Shown here: positions 51,168 through 60,969 of the stretch, piece by piece
Layout: the number at the start of each line of letters is the position of its first letter
Position numbering within the stretch: the stretch's first letter is position 1
From: Haloferula rosea
GTDB lineage: Bacteria > Verrucomicrobiota > Verrucomicrobiia > Verrucomicrobiales > Akkermansiaceae
DNA: 64,000 bases
Assembly: GCF_016595525.1 (NCBI RefSeq)
Contig: NZ_JAENII010000015.1
Location: 1-64,000, forward strand
Direction of reading: 5' to 3'
Program-made: the position numbers and the translations under genes
The notes under the pieces: model-generated
What the model saw: only the letters and a program-made list of their open reading frames with translations
What the model was told of the DNA's origin: nothing
The model's database searches: none

Positions 51168-52889
51168 TCAGGGGTCGACCTGCTCGACTCCCTCGGGCAA
51201 CTTGATGCTGCTCTTGATTGATCCGTCCGCTTGCTTCTCGTGGCGCACGTGGATGACTCCCTTCGGGGTCGGGTAGGTGCCTTCGGCCCATTCGAGGTCA
51301 CCGAGGTTCGGGGTGATCCGCACCTTCTCGAATCCGGGGGCGGCGGGGGTGATGCCGAGCACGTAGTGGCTCATGAAGGCGGTGGGTCCACCGGCCCAGC
51401 CATGGCAGAAACTGTGACGGAAACCGACGTAGCAGTGCGCACCGAAGTCGCCATGCAGGTCTTTCTTCCCCTCGGGAACGATCTCGTCGATCCGCGCAGC
51501 GTTCTCGGTCCATGCCAGATCGAAATCCTCCCAGAAGGTGGTGGCGCCGAAGTCCAGCATGCCGCCCCAGTACTGGCTGATGATGTCGAGTGCCGCGGCG
51601 GTTTCGCCCGCCTCCCCGAGGGCGCGGATCACGTAGTAGCCGTAGAAGGTCGAGAGGTCCTTGGGGCCACCGGCCTTCAGGACTTCGGCGACTTCCTTGA
51701 CGTCGCGCAGGCCCGCGAGGGCGGTGAGTGCCGCGGGGGATTTCCTACCGCTGGGTTCCGGGATGTGCTTGCGGAGCCGGGCTTCGGCATCGCGGCATAC
51801 CTGGGCGGTCCCGGGGTCATCGAGAAGGTCCATGATGCGCGCTCCGCTGGCCATTGTCATGACCATCATCGCCTGGAGTCCTTCGTGGACGGCCTTCTTG
51901 TTTTCGAAGGTCGGCCAATCGAGGAGTCGCATGCCGTCGAGCTTTTCGCTGCCGCTCTCGTCAATGAAGGTGGCGAGTCGGGGAAGGAGTTTCTGCAGGT
52001 AGGCTTTCTGCTCGGCCAGGTAGGCCAGGTTTCCGTGCATCTTGTACCAATCCTCATGGATGATGATCCACCACATCGAGTAGCTGCTGATTCCGTTCAT
52101 CCACTCGGTCGGGGGCGTGATGTCGCGAATCATGTCGAGGCTGTCGGGGACCACCTCGTTGTGTCCGAACACGCTGCCGATGATGGATACCTCCGGGTGC
52201 ATGTCACCAAGCCAGACGAGGCGGTCGCGCTTGATGCCGTCCCACAGGTAGTCCTGCATGTTGAGGTGGACGGTCCATGCCCCCGTCTTCCAGATGTCGT
52301 TCAGGCGCTCGTCGGAGGACTTGAAGGATCCAAGGTACGGAACATCCCGTATTTGAAGCATCGCCCTGACCTCGGCGAGGTGGACCGGGTGCTCCGGATC
52401 GACGGCATCGATGCGGACGAAGCGGAAGCCCGACGGGCCGACCATCTTCTTGCCCAGCCACGGGAGTTCGACGATCTGGTCGCGCAGCGCGTGGTCGTTC
52501 TGTGCGCCGCGTTCTCCGACATCGACCATGGTCTCCGCCACCGATTCGCCGAAGCGGATGCGTGCCTTGGGTGGCGTCTTGTCCTTGATCATGGGAGTGA
52601 TGAGTTCGAGGTAGCCGCTGATCTCGGTGCCGAAGTCGAGAACGATGGAACCTTCCCCCCCGGACAGGACCGCCGGTTCGATCGGGCTCTTCAGCGCGGC
52701 TTGGCCGATGTTCGGCTTGAGCAGGTTCTCGGCGTTCTCCACGCCCTTGTCGCTGCTCCAGACGATGCGGGTGGGGGGCATGGCGAAGGTCGATAGGGCT
52801 GACTTCTCTCCGGGTATCGGGGTGGACGTGGGAGGGTTGGCCAGCACCGGTGCAAGCAGGGCGAAGGAGCAGAGAAGGATGGATTTCAT
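51168..52889 (-). CDS. GH78-like alpha-L-rhamnosidase, exported
   Basis: A 573-residue exported GH78-family protein. Signal peptide (KSILLCSFALLAPVLA), a beta domain with IVLDFGTEISGYLEL and RFGESVAET, then the alpha/alpha barrel with YLWDGIKRDRLVWLGDMHPE, and FCHGWAGGPTAFMSHYVLGI near the end. It is shorter than the GH78 protein at 45298 and shares only the core, so it likely has a different specificity. It ends close to the convergent ligase gene (17 bases). Confidence 0.85.
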   Translation of the reverse strand: MKSILLCSFALLAPVLANPPTSTPIPGEKSALSTFAMPPTRIVWSSDKGVENAENLLKPNIGQAALKSPIEPAVLSGGEGSIVLDFGTEISGYLELITPMIKDKTPPKARIRFGESVAETMVDVGERGAQNDHALRDQIVELPWLGKKMVGPSGFRFVRIDAVDPEHPVHLAEVRAMLQIRDVPYLGSFKSSDERLNDIWKTGAWTVHLNMQDYLWDGIKRDRLVWLGDMHPEVSIIGSVFGHNEVVPDSLDMIRDITPPTEWMNGISSYSMWWIIIHEDWYKMHGNLAYLAEQKAYLQKLLPRLATFIDESGSEKLDGMRLLDWPTFENKKAVHEGLQAMMVMTMASGARIMDLLDDPGTAQVCRDAEARLRKHIPEPSGRKSPAALTALAGLRDVKEVAEVLKAGGPKDLSTFYGYYVIRALGEAGETAAALDIISQYWGGMLDFGATTFWEDFDLAWTENAARIDEIVPEGKKDLHGDFGAHCYVGFRHSFCHGWAGGPTAFMSHYVLGITPAAPGFEKVRITPNLGDLEWAEGTYPTPKGVIHVRHEKQADGSIKSSIKLPEGVEQVDP

Positions 52890-53130
52890 GGTGGAGATGG
52901 GTTCGAAGGTGTTGGAGGTCCGTGTTCCAAGCGTCCTGTGGAGCGAGGTGACGAGTGCCATGCCTCACGGAGGAATGTCGACCGAGTGCTTGGGGAGGAC
53001 GTGCCGGAACTTGCGCCAAGAATCGATCCCTGTCAGGGAGAATTTCCGGGGTTTTGCACGGGTGTGCACGTGTCCCGTGGGAGGGGGCGCTGGCTTGGGC
53101 TTGAGGAGGAGGAAGGCTCCCGGTTGAGGC

Positions 53131-56100
53131 TCAGGGAGTGGCAATCGGTTGTACCTGCAGTCTCACGAACATGCGGGGATCCGGGGTCGGTCCTCCATCG
53201 AGCGAGTCGGGAAGGATGATTTCCACCCATCCGTCGGAGGTGGGAGGCGAGGGAGTGATGGCGGAATCGAACAGCACATGGCTCCATTCTCTCGGGGCGG
53301 ACCCTGCCTCCACCTGCCAGTGGATGTCGGTGGCTGCCGGGTTGTAGGGGAAGCGGTAGATGAGGCGGTGTTCCGTTTCGAGTTCGTCGTCGGTCACGAG
53401 GCGTTGCACGAGAGACAGGCCGCTTTGGTCGACGATGGGCTGGTTCCGGTCGAAGCCGAGGGCGTAGCGCATCAGGTTGCTGATCCCGGATTGGGTCGGG
53501 TCGGTATCGGGTCCGGAGATGGCTGGGTCCGCCAGTTCGCCGGGTGAGAACTGGCTTTGCTGCCAACCGGCGAAGCTGGAAGACGTCGGGCGGCCCTCGA
53601 CGGTGAGGTTGTCGAAACGATTGTTGCCGACGGTGCCGCCTGCGCCCTGGGCGAAGGTGACGCGGATGCCGAAGGCGGGATTGTCCGAGGCGCCCGGAGT
53701 TTCACCGAAGTCGAAGATCATGACGGGCACATCCTCGTCGTCGATATCGAGCACGGTGATCTGGGAGTGATTCAGCCAGGTGCTGCCTCCGTCGGTGGTG
53801 TAGTCGATGATCTGGATGCCTGCGCCGGAACCAGACCTCCGCGTTTCGTATTGGACGAGGATGTCCTGGAATCCGGTTGTCGGGATGTCGAAGCGCAGTT
53901 CGGTGCCCGGAGTGAGAGGGTTGTTGACGCGTTGGTGGTCGTCGGCGGGATCTCCCATGCGTGCGTTCAGGGCGGCGAAGTCCTTGCCATCGTCATACTC
54001 GACCTGGCCCACAGTGGATTCGGATCCACCCAGCAGGGTGAATGTGGGTTCGGCATCCTCATTATTGAAATTCCAGTAGTGGACGAGCGTGAAGGGCTCG
54101 GTCGCATTGGCATCGAAGGTGATGGGCTCCGACCAGTAGGACCAATTGCCATCGAGGTCCTTGTGGCGGACGCGGACACGGTAGCGCTCCCCGGCCTGGG
54201 CGATCCCGAGGGGAAAGGTGAAGGTGTCCGAACCGGGTGCCAGTTCGCCGGACGACCAGAGGGTTTGCAGTTCATAGCGCCACGGCGTTCCTGCGATGTA
54301 TCCCGGCAGGCCGGGTGCGCTGAGTCGCGCGATGCGCCACTCCGTGGCGGCTTGAGTTCCGGCGCCGTCGGGGTCCGAGAAGGGGGAGGAGGTGAAGGAG
54401 AGGTTGTCGACCGGGAAGCCCGGGTTGTTCGACGTGACGACGGGGCGATCCGGGAAGTCATCATGGATGTCGCCGATCGATGGGTTCACATTGGCATTTC
54501 CCCAGCCGCCGTAGAGGCTTTCGAATTCGAGGTACTTGTAGCCGTAACCAAGTTGTCGGGTAGGATCGTTGTCGGTGCCGCCGCCGAAGCCATTGACTGC
54601 TCTTCGTGACCAGGTTCCGCCGGGCCAGGTGGACGTCGCGTAGTTGACGAAGTAATTCATGATCCCCTCGTGGTCGGAGAATCCGTCGCTGTTCGGGTCG
54701 TCGAGAGAGCGGATCCACGAGTTGGTCCGGATCGTGCCGCCCAGGCCGCCGCGGGCATCGAACATGATGGCTCGGTAGAAGTTGCCCTTGTGGCTGGTCT
54801 GGCCGGAGTTGGCTCCATTGCCTCTGGTCCGGGGATGGAGGTTCCAGAGAGCGGCATCGATCTCCGCCCAGGTATTCGCTTCTCCGGGTGGGTTCACGAA
54901 GGATGAGTATTCGGCAATCAACTGGCCGATCTGCCCTCCAGTGCTCGCTCGGTCTGAGCCGGCGAGGGAGAGGATCTCCCGGCAGCGGTTGCGGTATTCG
55001 CGGGCGATGCCGGGATGGCGCATGATGGCGCGGAAGACGTTGGGTGCGCCGGCCACGACCACGCTGTCCATCGTTCCTCCCCAGTGGTGGGCGGGGACAT
55101 ACATCATGTCGAGGTCGTAGGGGATGATGATCCAGCGTCCGTCCGAGGGCCGGCGGATGAAGCGGTAGTTGTCGCCGGGGCGGACGTCGATATTGCCGAT
55201 GAGGCGGTTGATCGCGAGGAAGGTGAACAGGGCGTCGAGATCGACGTTGTCGCGATACCACTGTTCGGTCTGGCCTGATTGGGCGAGCCCGTTGCGGAAG
55301 GTGACCCAGTCGGACCCGTCCGTGGGCTGGCCGGGCGCCTGGCTTTCCAGGTCCCCGTTGTTGCCTTCGATGGCGTAGAGGTTGCCATCCTCAAGGCCGT
55401 GCTCGTCGGCGAAGTTGCCCTCTGTCGGCTCGAAACCCATGTAGAGACCCCAGAGGTCGCCGGTGTATTGGTCACCGGTGGACTCGGCGGCGGCATCGAT
55501 GATGCGGAACTGGAAATACTGGGTGTGTAGTGCTGCCATGCCGGCGAGTTGATAGAGCCGGTGGCTCGAGGCTTCCTCGACGCCGGCGGAGCCGCGGTTG
55601 ATGGCGGCCCATGGGCTGGCGTTCGAGTTGATGGGCAGCTCGTTCCAGGTCTCGGCGTAGGGTTCACCGTAGTTGTTGTAGGCCTGAAAGTCCCGGGCGC
55701 GGTTGAAGCTGATCTTCCACTTGTTCTTGCCGCTCACGTAGGTCGATGCCTGCCCGCGGATGCGGTATTCCACATGGTCGTAGACCACTCCCCGCTGGAT
55801 CAGGGTGCCGCGGAAACGGGTGTTGGTGTAGGAACCGTTGTACTGGCAGTTCGTGACGTCGGTCTCATTCGCGATGAGGTGGATGGCTGGCATTGAGCGC
55901 ATCGTTTCCTCCGAAAAGCTCTGCGTCGGTGTAGTGGGTATGCCATTGAACGAGGTCGGACGCAGTGCGCCGCTCCAGGCGGGAATCCCGTCGTAGCAGA
56001 ACCAGGCGAAATTCGGGGTTTCATCGTCGGGGTAGGGGGCCGTCGAGCTGTTGCCGAGGGTGTCGGCGAAGTCGATGCGGTAGCGGATGAGCCGCCGGTG

Positions 56101-57495
56101 AACCTGCAGCGTGCCCGGCAGGATGGCGGTATAGGTGCCGTCGCCCGATACGGCATCGCCGTTGGTGCCATTGTCGGACATGGGCACGCTGGTCCAGGAG
56201 GATTCGTAGGCGGCATCGGTGAGGCGGATGTAGCTTCCCGGATCGACGATCTGGTAGCGCAGGCTCACGGCCCCCATGCCATCCGGGTCCTCGATCTCTG
56301 CGGTGACGGTGACCGGCTCGCCCGATACGGGTTGCTGAGGGGTGTGGGTGACATCGAGGATGGAGGGGGCCGCCTGTGAGGTGGGAATCACGATCGAGTT
56401 CTGGGTCCCGGGGGTGGCTTCCGAATTCACCGAGCTCGGGAGCAGTTCGAGATCGAAGGAGAAGTCGCTGCTGCCGACGCGGGTATTGAGGGCGTGGACT
56501 GCGATCTGGTTGGTTCCTTCCTCGAGCACGCCGGACATGCCGGTGAGGACGAGGGTTTCCCATTCGGCTTCGTGGTTGATGCCGGTATCGTCGTGGTTCA
56601 GTTCTCCGGAAGGGACATGGAACCTGGCGACTTCACTGCCGTTGATCCAGACCACGCAGCCGTCGTCGACGCGGACCCGAAGGGTGAGTGCCGTCGGCAC
56701 GGCGCCAGCCCCGATGGTGAATTCACGACGGAAATACACGCTGGTGTAGTTCTCGAGCATGTCGCCGAGGACCGTATTGTGGCCGGGATCTCCGTAGCCG
56801 ATGGGAGTCTGTCCGGTGAGCCAGCCATTGTCGTTGAACGCGGCTTGTCGCCATGCGGTGATCGGGGATGAGGCTTCGCTGGTTCCCTTGAAGTACTTCC
56901 AACCGGTGCTGGCCGGGCTGATCAGTGAGGAGGCAGGGTCACCGTATCCGGTGGATCGCCACGAGGAGCCAAGCGAGTTGTCCAGCAGGGGGTTCATCAG
57001 TTCGGCGGAGGGGCCACCGCCATCGGCCATTGTCGGCCAGGGGAAGCCGGCCTGGTAATCGACTGAGTCCACCTTGCCGTCCGCTGCGTCCCGCAGCTCA
57101 ATTTCCTCTCCCTTGGATGAGAGTTTCCCGGACCATGGGCCCAAGACGCCGGTGATCCCGTAGCGTGACTCAATGGTGGCCGGGTCCTGGGCAATCACGA
57201 GGTAGCCTCCGGCCGGGATGGTGGTGCCCGGCGCGAAGGAGAACGAAACGGCGTCGGAGATGGCATGCCCGGTCAGATCGTAGGGGGCGTCGCCCGGATT
57301 GTGCAGTTCGATGAACTCTTCATAGAGTTCGTTCTCCGAAGAGTTGTAGTGGAACTCGTTGATCACTGCGAGGCCTACGGCTTCCAGGCGGCTGGTCGCA
57401 AATGCGATCAGCGCTGCACCTCCCAGCGTCAGGAGGGGCATTTGGCGAAGCGACCGATGCAGATTCGGCGCGAGGGTTCGGGGAGAACGATTCAT
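53131..57495 (-). CDS. Large secreted lamin-tail/CotH-domain protein
   Basis: A 1454-residue exported protein. After the signal (LLTLGGAALIAFATSRLEA) comes a lamin-tail domain (about 45-150: INEFHYNSSENELYEEFIEL, AGYL-type strands). A sugar-binding-like beta domain follows (about 185-350, TLRVRVDDGCVVWINGSEVA). Then come an Ig-like domain and a CotH kinase-like region (about 540-830) with YRIRGQASTYVSGKNKWKI and FIRRPSDGRWIIIPYDLDMM. Fibronectin-like and beta domains lead to a C-terminal tail (VEAGSAPREWSHV, MFVRLQVQPI). CotH-like kinases phosphorylate secreted proteins in spore coats; the role here is unknown. Alternative start at 57540. Confidence 0.82.
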   Translation of the reverse strand: MNRSPRTLAPNLHRSLRQMPLLTLGGAALIAFATSRLEAVGLAVINEFHYNSSENELYEEFIELHNPGDAPYDLTGHAISDAVSFSFAPGTTIPAGGYLVIAQDPATIESRYGITGVLGPWSGKLSSKGEEIELRDAADGKVDSVDYQAGFPWPTMADGGGPSAELMNPLLDNSLGSSWRSTGYGDPASSLISPASTGWKYFKGTSEASSPITAWRQAAFNDNGWLTGQTPIGYGDPGHNTVLGDMLENYTSVYFRREFTIGAGAVPTALTLRVRVDDGCVVWINGSEVARFHVPSGELNHDDTGINHEAEWETLVLTGMSGVLEEGTNQIAVHALNTRVGSSDFSFDLELLPSSVNSEATPGTQNSIVIPTSQAAPSILDVTHTPQQPVSGEPVTVTAEIEDPDGMGAVSLRYQIVDPGSYIRLTDAAYESSWTSVPMSDNGTNGDAVSGDGTYTAILPGTLQVHRRLIRYRIDFADTLGNSSTAPYPDDETPNFAWFCYDGIPAWSGALRPTSFNGIPTTPTQSFSEETMRSMPAIHLIANETDVTNCQYNGSYTNTRFRGTLIQRGVVYDHVEYRIRGQASTYVSGKNKWKISFNRARDFQAYNNYGEPYAETWNELPINSNASPWAAINRGSAGVEEASSHRLYQLAGMAALHTQYFQFRIIDAAAESTGDQYTGDLWGLYMGFEPTEGNFADEHGLEDGNLYAIEGNNGDLESQAPGQPTDGSDWVTFRNGLAQSGQTEQWYRDNVDLDALFTFLAINRLIGNIDVRPGDNYRFIRRPSDGRWIIIPYDLDMMYVPAHHWGGTMDSVVVAGAPNVFRAIMRHPGIAREYRNRCREILSLAGSDRASTGGQIGQLIAEYSSFVNPPGEANTWAEIDAALWNLHPRTRGNGANSGQTSHKGNFYRAIMFDARGGLGGTIRTNSWIRSLDDPNSDGFSDHEGIMNYFVNYATSTWPGGTWSRRAVNGFGGGTDNDPTRQLGYGYKYLEFESLYGGWGNANVNPSIGDIHDDFPDRPVVTSNNPGFPVDNLSFTSSPFSDPDGAGTQAATEWRIARLSAPGLPGYIAGTPWRYELQTLWSSGELAPGSDTFTFPLGIAQAGERYRVRVRHKDLDGNWSYWSEPITFDANATEPFTLVHYWNFNNEDAEPTFTLLGGSESTVGQVEYDDGKDFAALNARMGDPADDHQRVNNPLTPGTELRFDIPTTGFQDILVQYETRRSGSGAGIQIIDYTTDGGSTWLNHSQITVLDIDDEDVPVMIFDFGETPGASDNPAFGIRVTFAQGAGGTVGNNRFDNLTVEGRPTSSSFAGWQQSQFSPGELADPAISGPDTDPTQSGISNLMRYALGFDRNQPIVDQSGLSLVQRLVTDDELETEHRLIYRFPYNPAATDIHWQVEAGSAPREWSHVLFDSAITPSPPTSDGWVEIILPDSLDGGPTPDPRMFVRLQVQPIATP

Positions 57496-58039
57496 GGAGG
57501 AACGGAGGAGGCGGTGGGCACAAGCAACATGCGGGCTCACGGAGTAGAGTCAATCGATGGGGGACTCGCAAAGCATACGTATTCTTTCGAGCGGTTTTTT
57601 GACTTAATCTGCCAATTTGCAGCCTGCGAGGGGCACAGGGTGCGCGATCCGGCTTGGGGGGGCGTTGCGGGAGTGACGCTCAGCGAGGCCGGGCTGGGGC
57701 CGGGGGGAATCCGATGTCGATCCGAAGGGCGGATCGGTCGTCGGGAAGTCACCCCTTGAACTCCCCGCGGGAGTTTTGCCAGTGGAGAGAAGACCTCTGC
57801 TTCTCCCTTACGTCAGCGATCCTGGACCTGGTCCATTGGAGCCAAGGGGGGTCAGGACCGCTGACGTATTTTGGGGAGGAGATGTTTCGTGTGATCCAAG
57901 GGGGAGAACAACGCTCGCCAGTTTGCCTTCAGGTATCGGACAAATACGGGGGGATACTTCTTGTCTCTATAAGGATTGCGGGCAAGCTTGTGTCATGCAG
58001 CAGCTTGGAGATCGCCGGGTTGGGGGGTCGCGGCGGCCG
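57496..58039 (+). other. Long intergenic region before the WYL regulator
   Basis: About 540 bases without a convincing gene, between the start of the CotH protein (minus strand) and the WYL regulator (plus strand). It holds the inverted repeat at 57809-57868, a possible TATAAG box near 57968, and T-rich DNA near 57595-57605. Short open frames here lack recognisable motifs. Confidence 0.5.
57809..57868. repeat. 60-base imperfect inverted repeat
   Basis: TACGTCAGCGATCCTG (57809-57824) matches the reverse complement of CAGGACCGCTGACGTA (57853-57868) with one mismatch. The 28-base spacer contains a small GGACCTGGTCC palindrome. Weakly complementary CTCCC and GGGAG blocks lie outside. It is upstream of the WYL regulator. 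No T run follows, so it is not a simple terminator. Confidence 0.7.
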
Positions 58040-59008
58040 ATGCATCGGATCCAATTGATTCATGCGGCCCTGAAGGAAGGGGGCTTCCCGAATTGTCGGA
58101 CGCTTGCCGAGCGTCTCGAGGTGACGGACAAGACCGTGCAGCGGGACATTTCGTTCATGCGCGATGAACTGGGCCTTCCCTTGGAATACGATCGGAGCAT
58201 GCATGGCTACACCTACACCTCGGGGGTGGACGAGTGTCCGAGCTTCGGGCTGGGTGCCAAGGAGTTGGCTGGCTATCTGCATGCGCGCGAGGCAATCAGT
58301 GCGCTGAGTGGGACGGCCTTGGAGGAATCGATGCGCGATCTTTTTTCGACCCTGAACCACATGGTCGAGCGGCAGTTCGACATTTCCGGCGATGATGTGG
58401 AGGCGTCCATCACCCGGCGTGCGAGCGGTGTGGCCAAGGCGGACCCGGAGACCTTTGGGCGTCTTGCGGAGGCTCTTCTCCGACGAAGGGAAGCGACCTT
58501 GTTTTATCACAAGATTGGTGCCGAACGTTCCGAGCCGCGCCGGATCCGACCGTACCATCTGGGCGAGGTGGAGGGCTGCTGGTATGTGATCGGTCACGAC
58601 TTGCAGCGCGAGGCCTTGCGGACCTTTGCGCTGCCGCGGGTGTCGCGGGTGCGGGTGGAGGCGGTCGGCTTCGACAAGCCCGCCGACTTCGACGGGGCAG
58701 CCTACCTTGAGCGTTCGTTCAGTGTGTGGTCCGACGAGGAAGGGAAAGCGCTCCAGCAGGTTCGCGTGGAGCTGCGGGGCTATGCGGCGCGGATGGCGCA
58801 GGAGCGGCGCTGGCACCCCACGCAGGAGCTGAAGCGTCTGGATGCAGCGGGCGAGCGGGTGGAACTCCGCTTCATGCTCAGTCGGCCGGAGGAATTGTTC
58901 CGCTGGGTATTGAGCTGGGGAAGCAAGGCTCGGGTGATCGGGCCCGATGTGCTGAAGCAGCGGGTCGTGCGTGAGTTGGCACGGATGGGTGATGAGAGCG
59001 GCGCCTGA
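58040..59008 (+). CDS. WYL-domain transcriptional regulator
   Basis: A 322-residue DNA-binding protein. The N-terminal helix-turn-helix reads MHRIQLIHAALKEGG, LAERLEVTDKTVQRDISFMR. The WYL domain (about 125-225) contains REATLFYHKIGAERSEPRRI and RPYHLGEVEGCWYVIGHD; the C-terminal WCX-like region includes WVLSWGSKARVIGP. WYL domains bind nucleic-acid or nucleotide ligands and often control DNA-damage or defence genes. The ATG at 58040 is preferred; an in-frame ATG at 57995 adds 15 residues. No obvious target gene is adjacent, apart from the inverted repeat upstream. Confidence 0.9.
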   Translation: MHRIQLIHAALKEGGFPNCRTLAERLEVTDKTVQRDISFMRDELGLPLEYDRSMHGYTYTSGVDECPSFGLGAKELAGYLHAREAISALSGTALEESMRDLFSTLNHMVERQFDISGDDVEASITRRASGVAKADPETFGRLAEALLRRREATLFYHKIGAERSEPRRIRPYHLGEVEGCWYVIGHDLQREALRTFALPRVSRVRVEAVGFDKPADFDGAAYLERSFSVWSDEEGKALQQVRVELRGYAARMAQERRWHPTQELKRLDAAGERVELRFMLSRPEELFRWVLSWGSKARVIGPDVLKQRVVRELARMGDESGA

Positions 59009-59020
59009 GCCGGGGGGGGG

Positions 59021-59887
59021 TCAAGGGACGGGGATCTGCGGAATCTCGTAGTAATCGATGTCGGTATCGATCCGCCAGAAGGCGCTGCCGGAGGTGGGTT
59101 CGCTCAGCGACAGTATTCCTGCGTTTTCCGTGAGCGCACCGGGCATGTCGATGAAGTCGCTGTTACGGAGTCCGGTCGTCGCTTTCTGAGCGAGGTAGCT
59201 CTGTCCGTCGAGGAGGTCGAAGGATAGGTGGAAGCTGCCTCCGCTGGTCGCGACCTCAAGTTCGGGGACGATGACTTGGGGGAAAAGGACGAAGTCGTCG
59301 ATGGCGACCCATTCGCCGTCGGCGGCGGAGGAGTTGGGGACGGCGCGGATGATGAATTCGTCGACATCCGAGAGGGTCAGGTCGTCCAACTCCACGGCGA
59401 CCCAACCTGCATCGTAGTAGTACCAGGTGTCGTCGGTGAAACTGAAGGTCTCCCATGACCAGGAGGAGTCAGCGGCGGGGGTGACCGATGGGCTGTAGTA
59501 CCAGCGTGCCTGGGGCACGGACCAGAAGGCGACGTCGACGAAGTTGATGTTGTTGGCATTCTCCGCGCTGAGATTGAATCCGACGCCTCCGGATTTGAGG
59601 GCGGCGAGGTTGCCGCTGAAGGCATCGTTCGAGGCGCCGAGGGTGGAGAAATGAAAATCCTGCCCGCCGCTGAAGTTGAAATAGATGGCGGGGTTCGTGG
59701 GTTCCGTGACGTCATCCCAGATGGGGAAGTAGTACTGGTCATCCGAGACGTTGTAGACCGACCAGGAGTCGGCATTGGTCGGGTGGGTGAAGCTTTCCCA
59801 CGGTGCCCGGCTCTGGGCGCTCAGGGACGGGACTGCGAGGGTGAGTAGGACCGCGAGAGCGAGGGGAGGGCGGAAGCTGGGAACCAT
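59021..59887 (-). CDS. Secreted beta-rich protein of unknown function
   Basis: A 288-residue exported protein (signal ALAVLLTLAVPSLSAQ). The main part (about 30-215) is an aromatic-rich, jelly-roll-like domain with PWESFTHPTNADSWSVYNVS, YYFPIWDDVT and EWVAIDDFVLFP, similar to carbohydrate-binding or concanavalin-like folds. The C-terminal 70 residues (SFHLSFDLLDGQSYLAQKAT, GSAFWRIDTDID) resemble tails of other large secreted proteins in the window. No catalytic motif. It is convergent with the WYL gene. Confidence 0.6.
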   Translation of the reverse strand: MVPSFRPPLALAVLLTLAVPSLSAQSRAPWESFTHPTNADSWSVYNVSDDQYYFPIWDDVTEPTNPAIYFNFSGGQDFHFSTLGASNDAFSGNLAALKSGGVGFNLSAENANNINFVDVAFWSVPQARWYYSPSVTPAADSSWSWETFSFTDDTWYYYDAGWVAVELDDLTLSDVDEFIIRAVPNSSAADGEWVAIDDFVLFPQVIVPELEVATSGGSFHLSFDLLDGQSYLAQKATTGLRNSDFIDMPGALTENAGILSLSEPTSGSAFWRIDTDIDYYEIPQIPVP

Positions 59888-60006
59888 GACCCGGTAGGAT
59901 GGGCGCCGACCGGGTTTTATTCATCCGGAGTTGTCCCCATTCGCGGCGTTCCGGCCGTGAACCGGCCGGGCTTGAATCCCGGCGGGCGGAGTCTTAAGGG
60001 GTGGGC

Positions 60007-60969
60007 ATGCCACTGGTGAGCGAATCGGACCATGTCGCCCCCTGGTGGTTGCCGGGCGGGCATCTGCAGACGATCGTGCCGTCCCTGTGGAGGAAAGTTT
60101 CCGCGCTCACGCGGAGGAGGGAGCGACTCGAGTTGGCGGATGGGGACTTTCTGGATCTCTGCTGGCATGGCGAGGGTGGGGAGCGTCTGGTGATTCTGTC
60201 CCATGGGCTCGAGGGGAGTGCGGAAGCCGCCTACATCCAGGGGATGGGCCGGGCGCTGGCGGCGGATGGGTGGGATGTGCTGGCATGGAATTACCGGGGG
60301 TGCAGCGGTGAGATGAACCGGCTGCCCCGTTTCTACCACAGTGGCGCGACCTGTGACCTGGCGGCGGTGGTGGAGCATGCGCTGGAAGTCCATCCGGCGA
60401 AGACGGTGGATCTGATCGGCTTCAGCCTGGGCGGGAACCTGACGCTCAAGTATCTCGGCGAGCTGGGTGAAGACGGATCGCCCCGTCTCGGGCGGGCGGT
60501 GGCGTTTTCGGTCCCTTGTGATCTGGCATGTTCTTCCCGGACGCTGACGACCGCCTTCAACCGCGAGGTCTACATGCGGCGATTCATCGTCTCGCTGGCG
60601 GAGAAGGTGCGGGCGAAGGCGGAGATGTTCCCGGATGAGCTCGATCCATCTCGCTTGGAGGGGGTGAAGACCTTCCGCGAGTTCGATGACCGGTTCACGG
60701 CCCCCCTTCATGGATTCGAGGATGCCGCGGATTACTGGGCCCGCAGTAGCTCCCGGCCGTTTCTCCCGCAGATCCGCATTCCCGCGCTGCTGGTGAATGC
60801 GGCGAATGATCCGTTCCTCGGTCCCGGCTGCTATCCGCGGGACGAAGCCCGGGACAGCGACTGGTTCCACCTGGAGGTTCCACGCGGCGGCGGGCACGTG
60901 GGGTTCGGTGGATTGGGCCCGAACTGGGCGGAGAAGCGCGCTGTGAGATTTCTCAAGGGCGAGGGGTGA
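60007..60969 (+). CDS. YheT-like alpha/beta hydrolase
   Basis: A 320-residue cytoplasmic hydrolase of the YheT/ABHD1-3 family. The opening PWWLPGGHLQTIVPSLWRK is characteristic. The triad can be placed: Ser140 in GFSLGGN, Asp268 in NAANDPFLGP and His297 in GGGHVGFGG. Oxyanion segment ILSHGLEGS. These enzymes are presumed esterases or lipases of unknown substrate. A GTG two codons earlier (60001) is an alternative start. Confidence 0.88.
   Translation: MPLVSESDHVAPWWLPGGHLQTIVPSLWRKVSALTRRRERLELADGDFLDLCWHGEGGERLVILSHGLEGSAEAAYIQGMGRALAADGWDVLAWNYRGCSGEMNRLPRFYHSGATCDLAAVVEHALEVHPAKTVDLIGFSLGGNLTLKYLGELGEDGSPRLGRAVAFSVPCDLACSSRTLTTAFNREVYMRRFIVSLAEKVRAKAEMFPDELDPSRLEGVKTFREFDDRFTAPLHGFEDAADYWARSSSRPFLPQIRIPALLVNAANDPFLGPGCYPRDEARDSDWFHLEVPRGGGHVGFGGLGPNWAEKRAVRFLKGEG

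Noticed and set aside
51231-52796. A 521-codon open frame on the plus strand
   Set aside because: It is antisense to the GH78-like gene at 51168-52889, which has a signal peptide and family motifs.
57654-58058. A possible 134-codon gene containing the inverted repeat
   Set aside because: An ATG at 57882 follows a GGAGG-like stretch, but the spacing is only a few bases, the protein has no recognisable fold and it runs into the WYL gene in another frame.
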